From assembly GCF_009758015.1 (NCBI RefSeq), contig NZ_WSEL01000009.1, forward strand, positions 186,001 to 250,000: a DNA stretch of 64,000 nt. Direction: 5' to 3'. Within the stretch, counting starts at the first letter, position 1; every line of letters begins with the position of its first letter. Positions 59,703 to 64,000 of the stretch are shown in pieces. The notes beneath the pieces are model-generated. The model searched no databases. It worked only from the letters and a program-made list of their open reading frames with translations, and was not told the DNA's origin. The stretch comes from Ramlibacter pinisoli (GTDB taxonomy: Bacteria; Pseudomonadota; Gammaproteobacteria; Burkholderiales; Burkholderiaceae_C). A program made the translations under genes and the position numbers.

Positions 59703-61703
59703 TCAGTAGCTGAAGTAGTGGCGCCAGTCGAACACCATGCGCACGCCGAGGGACCACACCGTGTGCAGGCCCGGCGTGGGAGCGCCGGGGGGAAAGACGG
59801 TCGAGCCGCCGTACGGCACGTCGGCTGCGGCAAACAGCTGGAACACGACCGACGAACTCTGGTTGGACGAGAAGGAACGGTAGGGCCGGTACTCGAAGAT
59901 CGGCAGGTCGTAGGACACCGATTTGAAGTTGACCACCCGCGCCTGGGAAGACGCGTCGGCACGGGGGACGACGAGCTGGTCCTTGTCATCCAGGCCATAG
60001 AGCGTGATGCCCAGTTCACGCCCCAGCACGAATTGAAACCGGCCGATCCCGGTGGCCCAGCCGCTCTGCCAGGGGATCAGTCCGCCGTTGCCCGCGGTGA
60101 CCGCCATCTTCGCGTAGGCCTGACGGTCGATGAAGTACATCGGCGACAGCAGCAGCAGGTCGCCCGGGACCACGTAGAAGGGCATGCGGAACCGCAGCGA
60201 CACCCCCGCGCGCGCCGGGATGGCGGCGCTGAGATTGCCGCTCCCCGACCCTGGGAAGGTGTCGTTGAAGCGATTGGCTGACGGCCCGTCCGAGCGCAGG
60301 CCGATGGAGGCGTAGACCAGGCCGTCGCCCGCCTCGCTGGTCACGCCATCGAGCCCGAACCCGGCACGGAACGACAGGTCCAGGCCGGCGACCCCGCCCC
60401 GGCGCGTTTGCAGGTCCGAGAACCCGCCATCGACCACCCTTCCATCGATGGTCCCGGCCAAGCCCACGAAAGGTCCCACTTCGCTGCGGAACCGCGGCAT
60501 AGCACCGAACCCCGGCCCCAGGCCCGGCACCGGCGTGTCCAGGAGCGTGGCGGCGAAGAGCTGCCGTTGTTCAGGTTGCAGCCGAAGTTCCGGCTCCCGC
60601 GCTGGCAGCCCGGTGTTGCGGCAGACGTCGAAGCCGTCGGGCACGGACGCCGCCGCCGGTGCATGCGCGAAGGGGACGCGGCCCGACGCGACATCCAGCA
60701 CCTGCTCCAGGCTGGTTCGCACGGTCTTGGCCGCGAAGTCGGCATCCTCTGATCGCATGTAGGCATCGCCCATCAGCACGACGGACCGGCTTCCGCCCGA
60801 CCAGGTGAACACCTCCAGGCCGTTGTGGTTGTAGTAGTCGTGCGTTCCCTGCCGCTGCGACCGGTCCCCCCATGTTCCGGATATGTGGCCAGCGGCGAAG
60901 GCATCCTGCAGGAAGTGCAGCGCGAAGGCTTCGTCAGCCAGCGCGGCACGGGCCAGTGCGGCGCGCCCGGCTGCGGACAACTGCGGCTCTGCGGCGAGGC
61001 GGCTGGCTTTCTGCAGCGCGCTCAGGTGCAGGTAGGAATAGATGCCGATGGCGCTGATGTCCGAACCCGGTCGCAGCGACAGCTCGGCGTAGTCGGCGAG
61101 CGTCGTGGTGGTCTGCGGGCGTGACAGCAGGAAGTGGGCGTTGTTCGATCCGGCGCGCGTGACGTACTGTGGGTCGGCGCGCTGCAGGCGGATGTCGGCG
61201 GTCCTCAGGGCATTGACGCGCTGCGCTCGCACGGCTTCGCTCGAGATGCTTCGCTGGGCGCCACTGATCAGATCGGCGGACCGGTCCAGGGCATCCGGGT
61301 TGGGCGTCATCGGAATGCGCGCCAGGTCTTCCTTCAGCTGGGCGCCCACGTCGGCCACCTGCAGGATCCAGGGCGCGCCGCGGGCCGTCTCCATCATCTC
61401 CAGGCTGGAACAGGAATGGTCGCCCGCGATGGCGCTCAAGGCCGCCCAGTCGATGCACGAAGGCGCCGTTCCCTGCCCCTGGTCGGCGCCGGCGGCACAC
61501 AGCCGTGCCTCGTCACCACTGCGTGCCAGTTCCCAGGTGTGGTCGAACACGGCCCGGCGTTCGCTGTCCAGCTGCTGCACGGCCAGCAGCGACAGGATGC
61601 GATGCTCCGGGTAGACCCAGCTGAGCGCGACGAGGGGCATGACGCCGACCACCAGGAAGGCGACCAGGCGCGGCAGCGCTTTGGCAGCGAGCATCGATCT
61701 CAT
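59703..61703 (-). CDS. Zinc-dependent phospholipase-C-like domain with C-terminal beta-barrel
   Basis: 666 aa. N-terminal hydrophobic anchor/signal (residues about 10-30). The middle region has histidines at 190 and 226, then H-F-L-Q-D-A-F-A-A-G-H (His263, Asp267, His273), matching the H-x3-D-x5-H zinc pattern of PLC and S1/P1 nucleases, and T-H-D-Y-Y-N-H. The C-terminal 300 residues look like an outer-membrane barrel with many amphipathic strands ending in F-D-W-R-H-Y-F-S-Y. The fusion of these two parts is unusual. Coupled with the downstream lipoprotein hydrolase. Confidence 0.78.
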   Translation of the reverse strand: MRSMLAAKALPRLVAFLVVGVMPLVALSWVYPEHRILSLLAVQQLDSERRAVFDHTWELARSGDEARLCAAGADQGQGTAPSCIDWAALSAIAGDHSCSSLEMMETARGAPWILQVADVGAQLKEDLARIPMTPNPDALDRSADLISGAQRSISSEAVRAQRVNALRTADIRLQRADPQYVTRAGSNNAHFLLSRPQTTTTLADYAELSLRPGSDISAIGIYSYLHLSALQKASRLAAEPQLSAAGRAALARAALADEAFALHFLQDAFAAGHISGTWGDRSQRQGTHDYYNHNGLEVFTWSGGSRSVVLMGDAYMRSEDADFAAKTVRTSLEQVLDVASGRVPFAHAPAAASVPDGFDVCRNTGLPAREPELRLQPEQRQLFAATLLDTPVPGLGPGFGAMPRFRSEVGPFVGLAGTIDGRVVDGGFSDLQTRRGGVAGLDLSFRAGFGLDGVTSEAGDGLVYASIGLRSDGPSANRFNDTFPGSGSGNLSAAIPARAGVSLRFRMPFYVVPGDLLLLSPMYFIDRQAYAKMAVTAGNGGLIPWQSGWATGIGRFQFVLGRELGITLYGLDDKDQLVVPRADASSQARVVNFKSVSYDLPIFEYRPYRSFSSNQSSSVVFQLFAAADVPYGGSTVFPPGAPTPGLHTVWSLGVRMVFDWRHYFSY

Positions 61704-61781
61704 GGATCAGGTCCATGCGGAACCAAGGGCTTTCACGAATCAAACCACAGGGAAGCGCCGGTGCCCGGCCTCTCGGCGGTT

Positions 61782-61793
61782 GGACCAAGGTCC
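61782..61793 (+). promoter_or_regulatory. GGACCWWGGTCC operator upstream of SYLF copy 2
   Basis: A perfect palindrome, GGACCAAGGTCC. TACCGT begins 26 bp downstream (61820-61825). The ATG is at 61856. Confidence 0.82.
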
Positions 61794-61855
61794 ACTATCC
61801 GTCCGCGGTCCGGGGCCCATACCGTCGACTTTTGCCACAACAAGGAGTGCTGACG

Positions 61856-62437
61856 ATGGACAGGATCAACAGGCGTTCCGCATTGGCCGTGTCGCTGGCC
61901 GCGTGCACTGGGGCATGGGTCCGGCCGGCCTGGGCCGACGAGTACGACGAGACGATTGCCCTGTTCAAGAAGCCCGAGGACACGGCAAAGTTCTTCTCGA
62001 ATGCGCATGCCTACGCCGTCTTCCCCAAGATCCTGAAAGGCGCGATCGGGATCGGCGGGGCCCACGGCGAGGGCCGCGTCTACGAGAAGGGCAAGGTCAT
62101 CGGCGATTCGACGATGAACCAGCTCTCGATCGGGTTCCAGCTGGGCGGCGAAGGATTTGCCGAGATGATCTTCTTCGAAAACAAGGCCGCCCTCGACAAG
62201 TTCACCGCCGGCAACTTCGAGTTCGGCGCCGAGGCCTCCGCGGTCGCCCTCACGGCCGGTGCAGGCGCCAAGGCCACCACCACCGGCTCCGGGGCCGGCG
62301 CCAGCGTCACCAAGGAAAAGGCCGCCGCCACTGCGAAGTACAACAACGGGATGGCCATCTTCACCATCGTGCGTGGCGGCTTGATGTATGAAGTGTCGTT
62401 GGCGGGACAGAAATACTCGTTCAAGAAGCGGGCCTGA
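61856..62437 (+). CDS. SYLF/YSC84-domain exported protein (copy 2)
   Basis: 193 aa. Signal peptide about 27 residues (cleavage after P-A-W-A). SYLF motifs: A-Y-A-V-F-P-K-I-L-K-G-A-I-G-I-G-G-A-H-G (residues about 52-71), S-I-G-F-Q-L-G-G-E and a C-terminal G-G-L-M-Y-E-V-S-L-A-G-Q. A Gly/Ala/Thr-rich insert separates the halves. Unlike copy 1 it has no lipobox. Preceded by its own perfect operator, 31 kb from copy 1. Confidence 0.9.
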   Translation: MDRINRRSALAVSLAACTGAWVRPAWADEYDETIALFKKPEDTAKFFSNAHAYAVFPKILKGAIGIGGAHGEGRVYEKGKVIGDSTMNQLSIGFQLGGEGFAEMIFFENKAALDKFTAGNFEFGAEASAVALTAGAGAKATTTGSGAGASVTKEKAAATAKYNNGMAIFTIVRGGLMYEVSLAGQKYSFKKRA

Positions 62438-62512
62438 ACGCTTGCTCCTTGGTGGCCAAGGATTCTGTCCGGCCACGGCGAGTCGCTGCTCGGCCTCGTT
62501 CAAGCCCGTGTA

Positions 62513-62588
62513 GAGCCTGACCGGAGGGACTCACCCTCCGATTTGCTGCGGGGAAGGCAACTGCCCTATCCGGCTGAGCTACAGGCGA
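62513..62588 (-). pseudogene. Decayed tRNA (tRNA-like 76-nt relic)
   Basis: The minus strand folds partly as a tRNA: acceptor pairs 3-7/70-74, TA at 8-9, a D-arm GCTC/GGGC with the classic A-G-C-C-G-G-A-T-A loop, and an anticodon stem GTTGC/GCAGC with loop CTTCCCC (anticodon-like TCC). The T-arm is broken: GGAGGGT-GAGTCCCTCC looks like GGAGGGTTCGAGTCCCTCC minus two bases, and positions 37-38 are CC. The outer two acceptor pairs do not match. I infer a pseudogene, possibly from an Arg(TCT)-like tRNA. Confidence 0.6.
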
Positions 62589-62590
62589 TG

Positions 62591-62643
62591 GGCCACCGGT
62601 GGTCCCGCAACCTCGTCTCGGACCTTGCGCGGTGTCGGGGCAT
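62591..62643 (+). pseudogene. Remnant of a LysR-type gene 3' end
   Basis: Translates as G-H-R-W-S-R-N-L-V-S-D-L-A-R, close to the C-terminus of the LysR protein at 57638 (S-H-Q-W-F-R-N-L-V-S-D-L-A-K). The DNA match continues past the stop region (shared GGTGTCGGGGC at 58577-ish and 62631-62641) after an internal gap of about 18 bp. No upstream LysR reading frame remains. Confidence 0.65.
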
Positions 62644-62669
62644 GACACCGGTGGGGTAGCCTGCACGCC

Positions 62670-63419
62670 ATGGCCATCGACATCACCGAGACGGACGGCC
62701 TGCGCCTGCTGCGACTGGGCGGCACACCCTGGTGCCAGGGAGCGATGCGGCTGGACGCTCCGGACCAGCTGGAGCTGGAGTACGCCGTGCGCATGTTCGG
62801 CTGGCTGCTCTTCCACGATCCTGGCCGCCTCGCAGGCAAGCACCTCGTCACCCTGGGCCTGGGCGCTGGCTCGTTGACCCGTTTCGCGCATCGCGTGCTC
62901 GGGATGCAGTCGACCGCCGTGGAGATCGATGCGCAAGTCATCGACGCCTGCCGCACGCACTTCCAGCTGCCACCGGACGGCCATGGCTTGCACGTCGTGC
63001 ACGCGGACGCGCGCGAGTTCATCGCGCAGGCGCGCCACCAGCGCAGCATCGACGTGCTCCTGGTGGACGCCTACGACGCCACGGTCGACAAGCCCGTCCT
63101 GGACACCGAAGCCTTCCACGCGGACTGCCGCGGCCGCCTGCGCGAGGGCGGCACGGTGGCGATCAACCTGGTCGGCGACGCGCTCGACCTGCGTGGGAGC
63201 GTGGCCCGCATCCGCACCGGCCTGCGGCCGACCACCGTCTGGCAGTTCCCGCCCACCGCGGCGGGCAACGTGGTCGTGATCGCCCATTGCGGCGACATGC
63301 CGGCGGACGACCTGCTGGCCGCGCGCGCCGCAACGATCGAACAGCGCTGGGGACTCCCCGCACCCGCGTGGCTGGCCATGGCCCGGCGCACACCGGGTCC
63401 CGTTCAACCGACCAGGTAA
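62670..63419 (+). CDS. Spermidine synthase-like methyltransferase-fold protein
   Basis: 249 aa. SAM/decarboxy-SAM fold: V-T-L-G-L-G-A-G-S-L-T-R-F (residues about 60-72), A-V-E-I-D-A-Q-V-I-D-A-C and V-L-L-V-D-A-Y-D-A. It belongs to the spermidine-synthase-like group, yet lacks a clear polyamine-binding tyrosine set, so a non-polyamine role is possible. Starts 27 bp after the LysR remnant. Confidence 0.83.
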   Translation: MAIDITETDGLRLLRLGGTPWCQGAMRLDAPDQLELEYAVRMFGWLLFHDPGRLAGKHLVTLGLGAGSLTRFAHRVLGMQSTAVEIDAQVIDACRTHFQLPPDGHGLHVVHADAREFIAQARHQRSIDVLLVDAYDATVDKPVLDTEAFHADCRGRLREGGTVAINLVGDALDLRGSVARIRTGLRPTTVWQFPPTAAGNVVVIAHCGDMPADDLLAARAATIEQRWGLPAPAWLAMARRTPGPVQPTR

Positions 63420-63567
63420 CGGGCAGCGGCGTCCAGCCGGCGCTGCTCCGAACGCCCGGATGGTCTCGGGACGAAAGCCGAGGGCTGTTGCTCAGCTGAC
63501 CGACGACCGCGCCTGTCGGGCGCACTGGTCGTCGGGTCCCTGTCGCCCTTGAAGCGCTACCGGATCA

Positions 63568-63579
63568 GGACCAAGATCC
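63568..63579 (+). promoter_or_regulatory. GGACCWWGGTCC-like site upstream of the terminal lipoprotein gene
   Basis: GGACCAAGATCC (11 of 12), 29 bp before the ATG at 63609. Here the usual 25-bp spacing would put the -10 at the start codon, so it does not fit the activator pattern. Confidence 0.5.
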
Positions 63580-63608
63580 TGGAGCCCAATGGGAGAGACG
63601 GTGCACGC

Positions 63609-64000
63609 ATGACACGCCGGGTCCACACGTTCCTCGCGACCCTGTCGCTCGCACTTGGAGCCGCCCTGGCCGGCTGCGCCACCGGCTCTGGCCTGGAGCC
63701 TGGTGCGACCCGCGACGCCGTGATCCAGCGCATGGGGCAGCCGACCGCGGTGGTCCGCCTGCCCAACGGCGGCGAACGCCTGCAGTACTCCCAGCAGCCC
63801 GCCGGCCAGTACGCGTGGATGGCCGACTTCGACGCCGGCGGGCGCCTGGTCTCCTTGCGTCAGGTGCTCAACGAGAACGACTTCCGGCGGATCGAGGTCG
63901 GGCAGTGGACCCGGGACGACGTCGAGCGCGAATTCGGGCCCGCCGCCCGGGTCGAACGGATGCGCGGATGGGATGGCCCCATCCTCACCTACCGCTGGAA
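63609..64000 (+). CDS. Lipoprotein with BamE/SmpA-like repeats (3' end beyond the window)
   Basis: 130 codons visible. Signal peptide with lipobox A-L-A-G-C-A-T (Cys23). Two BamE-like repeats follow: L-E-P-G-A-T-R-D-A-V-I-Q-R-M-G-Q-P (residues about 28-44) and V-G-Q-W-T-R-D-D-V-E-R-E-F-G-P (about 98-112). Each has the G-x-T-x-x-x-V-x-x-x-x-G-x-P pattern of outer-membrane lipoproteins. A GGGAGAGACG ribosome site precedes the ATG. Not the true BamE by context. Confidence 0.78.
   Translation, partial: MTRRVHTFLATLSLALGAALAGCATGSGLEPGATRDAVIQRMGQPTAVVRLPNGGERLQYSQQPAGQYAWMADFDAGGRLVSLRQVLNENDFRRIEVGQWTRDDVEREFGPAARVERMRGWDGPILTYRW

Noticed and set aside
62513..62588. Functional tRNA gene
   Set aside because: The T-loop lacks TTCRA, positions 37-38 are CC and the outer acceptor pairs do not match, so I list it as a relic.
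20835..63579. GGACCWWGGTCC copies as REP-like or mobile repeats
   Set aside because: Each copy is a lone 12-mer with different flanks, lies upstream of a gene start and keeps a fixed distance to a -10 hexamer. Repeat elements would carry longer conserved flanks and also occur downstream of genes.

Overview
The window is about 70% GC, has dense coding and short intergenic gaps, and carries no rRNA, phage, transposase, intact tRNA or CRISPR array that I can recognise. Gene order at the left edge (xseA, divergent exbB-exbD-lpxK-Trm112-kdsB-adk), a CTG-N10-CAG LexA box, a Bug/TTT substrate-binding protein and many Burkholderiales-type small proteins point to a betaproteobacterium of the order Burkholderiales, probably a soil Comamonadaceae-like chromosome (Ramlibacter/Variovorax relatives). 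That placement is inference from gene content.

Layout. 1-20 kb is ordinary core chromosome: DNA repair (xseA, lexA), lipid A/KDO biosynthesis (lpxK, kdsB), adk, an asparaginase, a D-2-hydroxyacid dehydrogenase, an MFS transporter, a FimV-like protein, and a fatty-acyl/aromatic-CoA set (3-hydroxyacyl-CoA dehydrogenase, enoyl-CoA hydratase, Crp/Fnr regulator, ACAD10/11-type kinase, acyl-CoA dehydrogenase). From about 20.3 to 46 kb, and again at 61.7-63.6 kb, the character changes. Here almost every transcription unit encodes exported, outer-membrane or membrane proteins, many of them domains of unknown function: DUF4105, SYLF twice, DUF3300, DUF2950, DUF1254, DUF4344, DUF4239, DUF3606, a patatin/Omp85 lipase, a phospholipase-D lipoprotein and several beta-barrels. 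In the middle lies a sensory cluster: a PAS histidine kinase, a FixJ-type response regulator, a receiver-only response regulator and a LuxR-HTH protein. 46-61 kb holds a Dyp-type peroxidase operon with a flavoprotein, a di-haem cytochrome c, pirin, a DedA-rhodanese fusion, a ZIP transporter, a TTT/MBL-hydrolase/LysR catabolic cluster, and a lipoprotein hydrolase next to a phospholipase-C-like beta-barrel protein.

The main discovery is a repeated 12-bp palindrome, GGACCWWGGTCC. Fourteen copies match at 10 or more of 12 positions, and four more are weaker. All lie in intergenic DNA between 20.8 and 63.6 kb, mostly just upstream of the genes listed above. In most copies a sigma70-like -10 hexamer begins 24-27 bp (most often exactly 25 bp) downstream, which places the palindrome centre near -42 or -43. 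That is the classical position of an activator that replaces or overlaps the -35 element. I infer one envelope/lipid-remodelling regulon of at least fifteen transcription units, probably controlled by the FixJ/LuxR-type regulators encoded at 20.9-24.3 kb. Several promoters appear to give leaderless mRNAs.

An evolutionary scar lies at 62.5-62.65 kb: a decayed tRNA and the 3' end of a lost LysR gene sit side by side.
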